A stretch of 64,000 nt of DNA from JBFGCA01 sp041567315 (GCA_041567315.1 JBFGCA010000007.1:6435-70434), one strand, 5' to 3'. Counted from the stretch's first letter, positions 50,231 through 58,217 are shown. The notes: generated from the letters alone by a model not told the origin. Translations and numbers: made by a program.

Positions 50231-51262
50231 GTGCAATCGGCCGACCTCCCCATCCCGCCGCACTTCGACTCCGAGGCCGTCGGCCGGGTCTGGCGGGTGC
50301 CCTACCAGCGGCTAGCCGGCGAGGCCGCCGCCTGGGCCGAGGCCCACTCCATCCCGCCCGCCACGGAGGACGCCGGGCGCATCTGCCTGCTGGCGGTCGA
50401 CCTCCAGAACACCTTCTGCATCCCCGGGTTCGAGCTCTACGTCGGCGGCCGGAGCGGCACCGGAGCGGTCGACGACAACCGCCGTCTGTGCCGCTTCGTC
50501 TACCGCAACCTCGCCCGGCTGACGGCGGTGGTTGCGACCCTCGACACCCACCGGCCGCTGCAGATCTTCCACAGCCTGTTCCTCCTCGACGAACGCGGGC
50601 GCCACCCCGAGCCGTACGCTCTGATCTCGAAGAGCGAAGTCGAGGACGGCAAGTGGCGAGTCGACCCCGAGGTCTGCGCCGCGCTGGGTCTCGACCCCGA
50701 CTACGCGCGGCGCCACCTGCTCCACTACACCAAAGCCCTCGAGCGGGACGGCAGGTACCGGCTCACGGTCTGGCCCTACCACGCCCTCCTCGGCGGCATC
50801 GGCCACGCCCTGGCGTCGGCGGTCGAGGAGGCCTTCTTCTTCCACTCCATCGCCCGCCGCACCCAGCCCGTCTTCCAGATCAAGGGCGATCGTCTCCTCA
50901 CCGAGTCCTACTCCGCCCTCGGTCCCGAAGTCCTCACCGGCCCGGACGGCCAGCCGATCGGCGACCGCAGCCGCGAGCTGCAGGCCACGCTGGAGAGCTA
51001 CGACGCGGTGATCGTCGCCGGCCAGGCCAAGAGCCACTGCGTGGCCTGGACGGTGGCCGACCTGCTGACTGCCGACGGCTGCCGGCCGTCGCCCCTCGCC
51101 GGCCGCCTCTACCTGCTCGAGGACTGCACCTCGCCGGTGGTGGTCCCCGGCGCCGCCGACTACACCGACGAGGCCGACCGCGCCTTCGCCCGCTTCGCCG
51201 AGGCCGGTGCCCACCTCGTGCGCTCGACCACCCCGATCACCGACTGGCCCGGCCTCGGCTAG
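50231..51262 (+). CDS. Isochorismatase-like cysteine hydrolase
   Basis: A 343-residue protein of the isochorismatase/nicotinamidase superfamily, larger than the usual about 200 residues. The catalytic Asp is in LLAVDLQNTFCIPG (about 57), the metal/active-site region in VATLDTHRPLQIFH, and the nucleophile Cys in VAGQAKSHCVAWTVADLL (about 279). The insert between (about 115-215) is a long helical segment typical of a nicotinamidase-like subgroup found in diverse bacteria. The natural substrate is unknown. GTG start; same strand as the rhodanese-like gene. Confidence 0.85.
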   Translation: MQSADLPIPPHFDSEAVGRVWRVPYQRLAGEAAAWAEAHSIPPATEDAGRICLLAVDLQNTFCIPGFELYVGGRSGTGAVDDNRRLCRFVYRNLARLTAVVATLDTHRPLQIFHSLFLLDERGRHPEPYALISKSEVEDGKWRVDPEVCAALGLDPDYARRHLLHYTKALERDGRYRLTVWPYHALLGGIGHALASAVEEAFFFHSIARRTQPVFQIKGDRLLTESYSALGPEVLTGPDGQPIGDRSRELQATLESYDAVIVAGQAKSHCVAWTVADLLTADGCRPSPLAGRLYLLEDCTSPVVVPGAADYTDEADRAFARFAEAGAHLVRSTTPITDWPGLG

Positions 51263-51319
51263 CCCCCAGCCCCACGGGCGGTCGCGTCGCAAAGCCCCGA
51301 AGGCGACAACCCTCGAACC

Positions 51320-51452
51320 AACGCGCCGACCCTCGGCCGCGGGCGGGAGGCCGCCGCCAGGACGGGGCGTGAGCAGCCGCGGAACGTGTTGGACCGGGAG
51401 GGGGAGTGGAGCGCAGGGAACCCCCCGGCCCCCGGGCGGCCGAGGGGGACGC
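51320..51452 (+). repeat. dispersed repeat, family 4, copy 2
   Basis: Same core as copy 1: AGCCGCGGAACGTGTTGG at 51375-51392, then GGGAGGGGGAGTGGAGCG at 51396-51413 and CCCCCGGGCGGCCG. The copies flank the rhodanese-like/cysteine hydrolase pair in direct orientation, about 1.7 kb apart. Confidence 0.7.
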
Positions 51453-51467
51453 TCGCAGCCCTCGGCG

Positions 51468-51752
51468 CTATCCCGGCGCCAGCTCCTCGAGCTCCGGATC
51501 GAGCCCGCCCACCGCGTAGACCTCGAGGGTCTCCCCACTGCGCCGCAGACTCAGCTCCAACCGCCGGAGCTGCGCGGTCTCGGGGTCGAGCGGCCGGCGG
51601 ACCGCGACCGTGCAGAGGCAGCGGTAGTGGCCGGCCTTGCCGGGGACCTCGACCAGCTGCTCCTGGCGGATACCCGCCGCCAGGTCGCGCTGATCCAGCA
51701 TCGAGGCCCGCAGCAGCCGCTCCACTTCGGGGGTGAGGGCGAGCTTCTCCAT
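51468..51752 (-). CDS. Small protein of unknown function
   Basis: 94 residues, unrecognised: EKLALTPEVERLLRASMLDQRDLAAGIRQEQL forms a helical start, then a beta-rich part GHYRCLCTVAVRRPLDPETAQLRRLELSLRRSGETLEVYAVGG. No signal peptide or metal site apart from a single CLC. It begins 2 bases after the HAD phosphatase stop, so the two are one transcript. Confidence 0.6.
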   Translation of the reverse strand: MEKLALTPEVERLLRASMLDQRDLAAGIRQEQLVEVPGKAGHYRCLCTVAVRRPLDPETAQLRRLELSLRRSGETLEVYAVGGLDPELEELAPG

Positions 51753-51754
51753 CG

Positions 51755-52438
51755 CTAGCTCGCGAACGCCGGGTGGAAGCCGTCGACGGCGCCGAAGTCG
51801 GGCACCACCCAGTCGGCGCCCGCCGCCTCGAGGTCGGCGGCCGAGGCCCACCCGGTGGCGACCGCCAGCACCGGGATGCCGTTCGCCCGGCCGGCGTCGA
51901 CGTCGGCGTGGCTGTCGCCGACGATCAGCGTCTGCTCGGGCCGGAAGGCGCGACCGGTGGCCTGGAGCGCCCGCTCGAGGGCCACCGGCGGCAGCCGCCG
52001 CCGATCGGCGGCGTGATCGGCGAAGGCGCCGAAGCCGAAGAACCGGTTGAGGTCGAAGCGCGCCAGCTTGGCGCGGGCGCCGCGCTCCCAGTTGCCGGTG
52101 AGCAGGGCGAGGGTGACCTCGGGACGCGCCGCCAGCCGCTCGAGGGTGGTCTCCACCCCGGGAAGAAGACGCATGCCCTCGCGCCGCAGATGACGCTCCA
52201 GGCCGTCCAGATAGGTGCGCTTGAAGCGCGGCAGCCCGGCGGCAATCTGCTCGTCGCTCAGTCCGGCGCCGCGCTGCAGGTCGGTGACGATCTGCGGATC
52301 GGTCTTGCCCGCGAACGCGTAGCCGTCGACGTCGCCGGCCCGGCCGTAGACCGCCTCCAGGGCGCCGGCGAACAGCTCGCGGACCTGGGGCCCGCAGTGC
52401 AGCAGGGTGCCGTCGACGTCGAAGAGGATCAGGTACAT
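51755..52438 (-). CDS. HAD-superfamily phosphatase (PGP/Gph-like)
   Basis: A 227-residue HAD hydrolase of subclass IA: motif I FDVDGTLLHC (nucleophile Asp6, acid/base Asp8), a helical cap (about 18-95), motif II LLTGNWE, Lys region RPEQTLIVGDSHADVDAGRANG (motif IV, GDS..D) and VATGWASAADL. It resembles phosphoglycolate phosphatase-type enzymes. The substrate is unknown. The ATG at 52438 was chosen at the domain start; an upstream extension into the repeat was rejected. Confidence 0.88.
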   Translation of the reverse strand: MYLILFDVDGTLLHCGPQVRELFAGALEAVYGRAGDVDGYAFAGKTDPQIVTDLQRGAGLSDEQIAAGLPRFKRTYLDGLERHLRREGMRLLPGVETTLERLAARPEVTLALLTGNWERGARAKLARFDLNRFFGFGAFADHAADRRRLPPVALERALQATGRAFRPEQTLIVGDSHADVDAGRANGIPVLAVATGWASAADLEAAGADWVVPDFGAVDGFHPAFAS

Positions 52439-52500
52439 GAGCGACGCTCGCATCATATCCCGGCCGTACGTCGCGCCGTTATCTGACGGCTTGGTGGCGC

Positions 52501-52584
52501 GAGCCGACCGGGGCGGGGCGCGCCCCTTTCCCAAGAAACGAGGACGCGGCCGGCCTCTGTCGAGCCCCGCCCCGGCCGGCTCCT
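52501..52584 (+). repeat. palindromic intergenic element, family 2, copy D (internally deleted)
   Basis: Both ends are present (GAGCCGACCGGGGCGGGGC and GCCCCGCCCCGGCCGGCTC) but only about 45 bases remain between, and the internal hairpin is missing. It lies between the HAD and enoyl-CoA hydratase genes. Confidence 0.8.
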
Positions 52585-52600
52585 GGACAATAGTCGGAAG

Positions 52601-53383
52601 TCATTGCCGCCAGCGGGGGGGCTTCTTGGTCTCCAGGAAAGTGGCGATGCCGTGGCGGCAGTCGGCGGTCTGGCGGGCGGCGGCGTTGGCCTCGGCGGCG
52701 ATCTCGAGCGCCCGCTCGAGGGGCTGACCAAGGGCGTCGAGGAGCAGCCGCTTGGTGCGGGCGATCGACTCCGAGCTGGCCCGCTCGAGGACGCCGGCGG
52801 CCAGCTCGCGGCCGGCCGCCTCCAGCTCGGCAGCCGGCGCCAGCCGGTTGACCAGTCCGATCTCGAGCGCCCGCTGCGCATTCACGAACTCGGGGTCGAG
52901 CAGCAGCTCGCGGAGATCCGAGCCGCGCAGCCGCAGCGGCAGGAAGGTGGCGACCAGCGCCGCCACGAAGCCGATCCGGGCCTCGCTGTAGAGGAAGCGG
53001 GCGTCCTCGGCGGCGACCACGAAGTCGTGGGCGGTGGCCAGGCCGCAACCACCGGCAACGCAGGCGCCGTGCACCAGGGCGATGGTCAGGGCCCGCTGAT
53101 AGAGCACCGCGGCGAACAGCCCGCGCAGCGCCTCAGAGTCGCGGCGGTTCTCCTCCGGGCCGGCGTCGCGGAGCGCCTCGAGGTGGTCGAGGTCGGCGCC
53201 GGCCGAGAAGTGTTTGCCGGCCCCGGCCAGCAACACGGCGCGGATCCCCTCCGACAACAGGTCTCGCTCGTAGAGCGCCGTCAGCTCCGCGATGAGGGCC
53301 GGCGACAGGGCGTTGGCCTTGCGTGGGTTGTCGAGCGTCGCGAACAGCAGGTCGCCCTCGCGACGGAGCGTCAGCTCGCTCAT
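52601..53383 (-). CDS. Enoyl-CoA hydratase/isomerase family protein (methylglutaconyl-CoA hydratase candidate)
   Basis: A 260-residue crotonase-fold enzyme: HFSAGADLDHL (about 58-68, oxyanion hole), VHGACVAGGCGLATAHDFVVA (second oxyanion hole, about 104-124), FLYSEARIGFV (E/D position), FVNAQRALEIGLVNRL. The Glu typical of hydratases in the GxGxxL region reads GGCGLATA, so hydratase vs isomerase is uncertain. It is the last gene of a tight run with the histone-fold-like and HMG-CoA-lyase-like genes, suggesting the methylglutaconyl-CoA hydratase step of leucine degradation. Confidence 0.85.
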   Translation of the reverse strand: MSELTLRREGDLLFATLDNPRKANALSPALIAELTALYERDLLSEGIRAVLLAGAGKHFSAGADLDHLEALRDAGPEENRRDSEALRGLFAAVLYQRALTIALVHGACVAGGCGLATAHDFVVAAEDARFLYSEARIGFVAALVATFLPLRLRGSDLRELLLDPEFVNAQRALEIGLVNRLAPAAELEAAGRELAAGVLERASSESIARTKRLLLDALGQPLERALEIAAEANAAARQTADCRHGIATFLETKKPPRWRQ

Positions 53384-53398
53384 CTCGATGCGGAAGCG

Positions 53399-53761
53399 CT
53401 AGCGGATCAGCGACCAGAAGACGCCGAAGATGCCGAGGAAGCCGATCACCACGTAGACCACGGCGGTCCACGGATTGGGGTCGCCGCTCAGCATCTCGGC
53501 GGTGAAGCCCTGGACGAAGACCCCCAGAAGGCCCGCCCCGAGGAACTGGAACAGCACGTTCTTGCGATTGCGGCCCGGCGCCCGCAGCAGCTGCGAGGCG
53601 TACTGGACGTCCTTCTTGAGCACCAGCGGATGGCGGCGCGCCCTGGCGGCCGACACCGCCTCGCGGATCAGCCGCTCGCCAAAGTCGCGGATCTGCTGCA
53701 CCGCCAGATCGCGGGCGTTCTCGTGGAACCTCAGATGCGGCTCGACCGGCTGCTGCTCCAC
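53399..53761 (-). CDS. Histone-fold-like membrane protein
   Basis: A 120-residue protein of unknown function. Residues 10-60 read RFHENARDLAVQQIRDFGER and LIREAVSAARARRHPLVLKK followed by DVQYASQLL: a helix-loop-helix with a central long helix, basic loop and a short 'K-x-DV' helix, closely matching the layout of archaeal/bacterial single histone folds (…A.E.A..AGRKTVKAEDV..A). Two membrane helices follow (about 69-88 and 98-117), giving a C-terminal anchor. It starts 5 bases after the HMG-CoA-lyase-like gene. The histone-fold reading rests on pattern only. Confidence 0.6.
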   Translation of the reverse strand: MEQQPVEPHLRFHENARDLAVQQIRDFGERLIREAVSAARARRHPLVLKKDVQYASQLLRAPGRNRKNVLFQFLGAGLLGVFVQGFTAEMLSGDPNPWTAVVYVVIGFLGIFGVFWSLIR

Positions 53762-53765
53762 CGCT

Positions 53766-55154
53766 TCAGACCTCGTAGTGCCGCGGATAGGTAGCCTGCG
53801 CCCTGAGATCGTCGACCATCTCGCCCATCGCCAGCCGCAGGATCTCGCGCTCCTCGGAGTTGAGCCCGCGGCGGAAGCGGACGCCGCCGGCGAGCTGGAT
53901 GATGGTCAGCACCAGCCCGACCAGCAGCACCATGGCGAGGCTGAACAGGGTGAGCGCGATGACCTCGCTGCGCGCCACCCAGGCCGACGGCAGCACCCGC
54001 ACGAAAAGCGCCGCGGCCCCCGAGACCATCAGCATCGACAGCAGACTGAACAGCACCGCCGCCCGGTTGGTCGGCGCCTGCAGGAAGAGGTTGACCTGCT
54101 CCTGGGCGTCGGCCAGCTTGGCGGTCACCGAGGCGTCCTCGCTCTCGCCGTGCCGCCCCAGCAGGCCGACCAGCGAGTGGACGAGCTGTCCCAGGGTGAG
54201 GTCGGCCTCGGCCCCCTCGCTCTCCTCGATCTCGGCGCGGCGCTGCGCCAGCTCGTCGAGGATGATCTTGCTGGGGGGCGGCGGATCGCCGACCAGGTCG
54301 GCCATCTGCGAGACGCGACAGCCGGCCTCGATGAGCGGCCGCAGGTCGATGCCGGTGTCGACCCCCAGGCTGTCGAACATCGACACCAGCTCCTCGGTTG
54401 CGACGTTGCCCACCGAGTGCCGCACGGTGATGGCGCCGCCGATGCCGCCGATCGAGGCGTCGAAGATGCGCACCCCGGCGCGGAAGGCCGCGTAGGCGTT
54501 GGTGACCCCCAGGCCGCGGCGGTCGTGGAGATGCACCCCGATGTGGTCGAGACCGATGCGGTCGGCCAGGTGCCCGACCGTGCGCTCGATGTCGGCCGGG
54601 GTGGCCAGTCCGTCGGTGTCCGACAGCGCCACCGCGTCGCAGCCCATCTCGACCAGCCGTTGGCAGATCGCCTCGACCTGCTCGACCGGCATCAGGCCGT
54701 CGGCCCGGCTCTGGTCGCGGAAGGCGTAGGAGAGGTAGCCGCGCAGCCGGTAGCCGTCGGCTCGCGCCGCCGCCGCCACCTCGCCGGCCGCCGCCAGCGC
54801 CTGTTCGACGCTCATCCGGGTGTTGGCCCTGGAGTAGGCCTCCGAGGCGGAGACGAAGAGCGCCACCGTGTTGACCCGTTCGGCCTCGCGCAGGTGCCGG
54901 TAGTACTCGAGCGTCGGCGCCAGGGCGGCGATCTGCCCGTCGTAGGGGGGCATCCGGCGCACCAGCTCGGCGGTGTCCCGCATCGCCGGCACCACCCGCG
55001 GATTGACGAAGGAGCCGACCTCGATGTACGGCACCCCGGCCCGGACCAGAGCCTCGACCAGCTGCAGGCGGGTCTCGAGGGGGATGACCGCGTGCCGGTT
55101 GAGGATCTGCATGCCGTCCCGCAGCGAGACGTCGCAGATCTTGACCTCAGGCAA
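53766..55154 (-). CDS. HMG-CoA-lyase-like protein with C-terminal membrane domain
   Basis: A 462-residue fusion. Residues 1-275 form an HMGL-like TIM barrel: VKICDVSLRDGMQ (the RDG metal/substrate motif), IEVGSFVNPRVVPAMRDT, LSDTDGLATP, VHLHDRRGLGVTNA and GNVATEELV. The conserved catalytic-loop Cys of HMG-CoA lyase (GGCPYA) is absent: the loop reads GIGGAITVR. Residues about 340-462 contain two membrane helices (AVLFSLLSMLMVSGAAALFV; TLFSLAMVLLVGLVLTIIQL) and a soluble tail. I chose the TTG at 55154 (GGAG 7 bases upstream); the frame is open to 55241. It heads a three-gene run. Confidence 0.8.
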   Translation of the reverse strand: MPEVKICDVSLRDGMQILNRHAVIPLETRLQLVEALVRAGVPYIEVGSFVNPRVVPAMRDTAELVRRMPPYDGQIAALAPTLEYYRHLREAERVNTVALFVSASEAYSRANTRMSVEQALAAAGEVAAAARADGYRLRGYLSYAFRDQSRADGLMPVEQVEAICQRLVEMGCDAVALSDTDGLATPADIERTVGHLADRIGLDHIGVHLHDRRGLGVTNAYAAFRAGVRIFDASIGGIGGAITVRHSVGNVATEELVSMFDSLGVDTGIDLRPLIEAGCRVSQMADLVGDPPPPSKIILDELAQRRAEIEESEGAEADLTLGQLVHSLVGLLGRHGESEDASVTAKLADAQEQVNLFLQAPTNRAAVLFSLLSMLMVSGAAALFVRVLPSAWVARSEVIALTLFSLAMVLLVGLVLTIIQLAGGVRFRRGLNSEEREILRLAMGEMVDDLRAQATYPRHYEV

Positions 55155-55254
55155 GGTGAGGCTCCGTGGGGGGCACCCGCGGACTATACCGGAAGGTCGG
55201 GCGCGGGTTGGCGGCGCGTGGCGCTGGTGAAGGGTCAGCAACGGAGGCTTGTCG

Positions 55255-55422
55255 CGAGAGCCGACCGGAGCGGGGCGCGCCTGGAGACGGAGCGGGCCTG
55301 ACGGACTTCAGAGGGGAGGCCCGCTCCTCCTTTCGCCTTCGCGCCGCACGGACCGTAGCCTTCGACACTTCGCGCGAGCGCTCGTCTCAAGGCCCCTGTC
55401 GAGCCCCGCCCCCGCGGGCTCT
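55255..55422 (+). repeat. palindromic intergenic element, family 2, copy E
   Basis: The left end is GAGAGCCGACCGGAGCGGGGC and the right end GAGCCCCGCCCCCGCGGGCTC-like, with the hairpin GGAGCGGGCCT/AGGCCCGCTCC around GACGGACTTCAGAGGGG. It lies in the 417-base gap 55155-55571, between the carboxylase stop and the HMG-CoA-lyase-like start. Confidence 0.88.
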
Positions 55423-55571
55423 ACATGGCTTGTCGAGGCTGACCCTGCTACCGAAGTGGCTCGGTCGGCGATGGGGTGGAAAGCGGTAGACGAAGGGCCC
55501 GGTCGGCGGGAGGCCGGTCCCGAACTCCGCGGGACTCGGGTGGAGGGGCGGGACGAATGGCGGTGTTGGCG

Positions 55572-57236
55572 TCAGGTCTGGAGGACGCCGGTCTTGAACT
55601 CGGGGATCTCGGGGTTGGCGGCGGCGCAGGCCAGGGAACGGGCGACGACGTCGCGGGTGTCGACGGGGTCGATGATGGCGTCGACCCACAGGCGGGCGGC
55701 GGCGAAGCGCGGGTCCATGGCCTCGTCGTAGCGCCGCTGGATGCGGCCCAGCAGCTCGCACTTCTCTTCGTCGGAGACCTCGTCGCCGCGGTTCTTGAGC
55801 TGGATGGCGAGCAGGGTCTCCGAGGCCTGCTCGCCGCCCATCACCGCGATCGCCGCCGACGGCCAGGCGTAGAGGAAGCGCGCGCCGTAGGCCTTGCCGC
55901 ACATCGCGTAGTTGCCGGCGCCGAACGAGTTGCCGACGAAAAGGGTGACCTTGGGCACCACCGAGTTGGCGACCGCGTTGACCATCTTGGCGCCGTCCTT
56001 GATGATGCCGCCGCGCTCGGCCCGGCTGCCCACCATGAAGCCGGTGACGTCCTGCAGGAAGACCAGCGGCAGCCGCTTCTGGTTGCACAGCTCGACGAAG
56101 CGCGCCCCCTTGTCCGCGGAGTCCGAGTAGATGACGCCGCCGATCTGCAGCTCCTTGTCGCGCGGCCCGGTGCCGGTGGTGCGCCGCACCACCGAGCGCT
56201 GGTTGGCGACGACCCCTACCGCCCAGCCGCCGATCCAGCCGCTGCCGCACACCAGCGAGCGCCCGTAGGTCGCCTTGTACTCGTCGAACTCGCTGCCGTC
56301 GAGCAGCCGCGCCAGCAGCTCGTAGGTGTCGTAGGGGCGGGTGCGTTCGGCCGGCATGATGCCGTAGATCTCCTCGGCCGGATAGCGCGGCGGCCGCGGC
56401 TCGCGGCGGGTGAAGGGGGCGCTCTCCGGGGCGGCGAGCTGGGCGAACTGGCTGCGGATCTTGGCCAGGCAGGCGGCGTCGTCGGGATGGCGATGGTCGA
56501 CGACGCCCGAGACGTCGCACTGCACCAGCGCGCCGCCCAGCTCCTCGCGCCCGATCTCTTCGCCGATCGCCGCCTTGACCAGGTGCGGACCGGCCAGGAA
56601 GATCGAGCCCTCGCCCTCGACGATGTGGGCCTCGTCGCTCATGATCGGCAGGTAGGCGCCGCCGGCGACGCAGGGGCCCATGATCGCCGCCATCTGGAAG
56701 ACGCCAGCCGCCGACAGCCGCGCGTTGTTGTAGAAGGCGCGCCCGAAGTGCTCGCGGTCGGGGAAGATCTCCTCCTGCAGTGGTAGGAAGACCCCGGCCG
56801 AGTCCACCAGATAGACGATCGGCAGCCGGTTCTCGAGCGCGATCTCCTGCGCCCGCAGCACCTTCTTGCAGGTCATCGGGAACCAGGCCCCGGCCTTGAC
56901 CGTGGCGTCGTTGACCACCACCACCACGTCGCGGCCGTGGATGGAGCCGATTCCGACCACGACGCCCGCGGCCGGCGCCCCGCCGTGCTCCTCGTAGAGC
57001 CCGTGCGCCGCCCAGAGCCCCAGCTCGAGGAACGCCGAGCCGGGGTCGCAGAGCGCCTCGACGCGCTCGCGAGCCAGCATCTTGCCCCGGGCCCGGTGGC
57101 GCTCGGCGGCCTTCGAGCCGCCCCCATCGAGAAGCCGCTCCTCCTCGCGCCGCAGCCCCTCCACCGCGGCCCGCCAGTGCGTCAGCCGCCGCTCGTAGTC
57201 GGCGTTCTTGTCGAGCTTGCTCTCCAGCAGCGCCAC
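55572..57236 (-). CDS. Acyl-CoA carboxylase beta subunit (methylcrotonyl-/propionyl-CoA carboxylase type)
   Basis: A 554-residue carboxyltransferase with two crotonase-like halves. N-terminal half: RARGKMLARERVEALCDPGSAFLELG, then VNDATVKAGAWFPMT and GVFLPLQEEIFPDREHFGRAFYNNARLSAAGV. C-terminal half: VFLQDVTGFMVGSRAERGGIIKDGAKMVNAVANS and SFGAGNYAMCGKAYGARFLYAWP. FYNNARLSA and GSRAEGGIIK-type motifs favour methylcrotonyl-CoA (or geranyl-CoA) carboxylase over propionyl-CoA. The biotin-carrying alpha subunit is not in the window. With the HMGL-like and hydratase genes it outlines leucine/isovalerate breakdown. Confidence 0.88.
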   Translation of the reverse strand: MALLESKLDKNADYERRLTHWRAAVEGLRREEERLLDGGGSKAAERHRARGKMLARERVEALCDPGSAFLELGLWAAHGLYEEHGGAPAAGVVVGIGSIHGRDVVVVVNDATVKAGAWFPMTCKKVLRAQEIALENRLPIVYLVDSAGVFLPLQEEIFPDREHFGRAFYNNARLSAAGVFQMAAIMGPCVAGGAYLPIMSDEAHIVEGEGSIFLAGPHLVKAAIGEEIGREELGGALVQCDVSGVVDHRHPDDAACLAKIRSQFAQLAAPESAPFTRREPRPPRYPAEEIYGIMPAERTRPYDTYELLARLLDGSEFDEYKATYGRSLVCGSGWIGGWAVGVVANQRSVVRRTTGTGPRDKELQIGGVIYSDSADKGARFVELCNQKRLPLVFLQDVTGFMVGSRAERGGIIKDGAKMVNAVANSVVPKVTLFVGNSFGAGNYAMCGKAYGARFLYAWPSAAIAVMGGEQASETLLAIQLKNRGDEVSDEEKCELLGRIQRRYDEAMDPRFAAARLWVDAIIDPVDTRDVVARSLACAAANPEIPEFKTGVLQT

Positions 57237-57367
57237 GTCACCCTCCGCGACCGGCGGGCATTATACGGACGCTCGGAAAGCTCGGCCCGCGGCAGGAAGT
57301 CTGTAGACGTCTTCACCTCCAAACCAGGAGGCTGGGTAGAAGGCCAGTCTGACCAGGGCTCGTGTAC

Positions 57368-57480
57368 GAGCCGGCCGGGGTGGGGCTCGACGGGGGCCTT
57401 GAGCCAAGCGCTTGCGAGAGGCGACGAAGGCCACGGCCCGTGCGGCGCGAAGGCGAAAGGAGCGGCCGGTCGCCTGCCCG
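57368..57480 (+). repeat. palindromic intergenic element, family 2, copy F (half element)
   Basis: It begins GAGCCGGCCGGGGTGGGGC and matches the reverse complement of the right half of copy E through GGCCTTGAGCCAAGCGC and CCCGTGCGGCGCGAAGGCG; the hairpin and the other end are missing. It lies in the divergent gap between the carboxylase and the MoaD-MoaE fusion. Confidence 0.75.
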
Positions 57481-57499
57481 GCCGTCCTGGCGCGCTCAC

Positions 57500-57508
57500 T
57501 GCTAGCAT
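57500..57508 (+). promoter_or_regulatory. extended -10 promoter of the MoaD-MoaE gene
   Basis: TGC-TAGCAT ends 7 bases before the GTG at 57516. No ribosome-binding site exists in between, so the transcript should start at or within a base of the start codon. Confidence 0.5.
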
Positions 57509-57515
57509 CCCGCGC

Positions 57516-58217
57516 GTGAAGATCCGGGTGGTGGCGTTCGCGACGGCGGCCGAGGCGCTGGGTGGTGGGGAGGTCGAGGTGGAGGTCGGCGACGGCGCCG
57601 ACCTCGCGGCGCTGGCTGCCCGGCTGCGGGCCGATCACCCCGCCCTCGAGAAGATCTGGGAGCGGCTGGCGGTCGCGGTCGACGGGGTGCTGGCGCCGCC
57701 CGAGACGGCGCTGCGCGACGGCGCCGAGGTGGCGCTGCTGCCGCCGGTCTCGGGGGGCGTCGGGCGCCAGCCGCGCCTGGTCGACGGGGCGATCGACGTC
57801 GGGCGGCTGGTCGCCGAGGTCTCGGCCCCGTCGTGCGGCGCCCTGGTGCTGTTCCTGGGCACCGCCCGCGACCACCACCAGGGCCGCGCGGTGGAAGGCC
57901 TCACCTACGACGCCTACCGGCCGATGGCGGAGAGCGCGCTGGAGCAGATCGTCGGCGAGCTCGAGGCGGCGGCGCCGGACCTGCGCCTGGGGATCGTCCA
58001 TCGGCTCGGGGAGGTGCCGGTCGGCGAGGCCAGCGTCGCCATCGCCGCCGCCTCGCCGCACCGCGAGGCGGCCTACGCGGCCAGCCGCACGGCGCTCGAG
58101 CGCCTCAAGCGCGAGGTGCCGATCTGGAAGCAGGAGCATTACGCCGGCGGCGCCGCCCGCTGGCGCGAAGAGGAACCGCTGGCGGCGCCGGCGACCGCCG
58201 TGGCAGGTCGCAAGTAG
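57516..58217 (+). CDS. MoaD-MoaE fusion, molybdopterin synthase
   Basis: A 233-residue fusion of both molybdopterin-synthase subunits. Residues 1-81 are a ubiquitin-like MoaD (RVVAFATAAEAL, VAVDGVLA, GAEVALLPPVSGG) ending in the thiocarboxylate-forming Gly80-Gly81. MoaE follows directly (about 88-225): GALVLFLGTARDHHQGRAVEGLTYDAY, RLGIVHRLGEVPVGEASV and the catalytic Lys region LKREVPIWKQEHY. For activity the GG end must become a free C-terminus, so proteolysis after Gly81 is implied, as described for MoaX-type fusions. A JAMM protease and MoeB-like activator are encoded 2 kb downstream. Confidence 0.9.
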   Translation: MKIRVVAFATAAEALGGGEVEVEVGDGADLAALAARLRADHPALEKIWERLAVAVDGVLAPPETALRDGAEVALLPPVSGGVGRQPRLVDGAIDVGRLVAEVSAPSCGALVLFLGTARDHHQGRAVEGLTYDAYRPMAESALEQIVGELEAAAPDLRLGIVHRLGEVPVGEASVAIAAASPHREAAYAASRTALERLKREVPIWKQEHYAGGAARWREEEPLAAPATAVAGRK

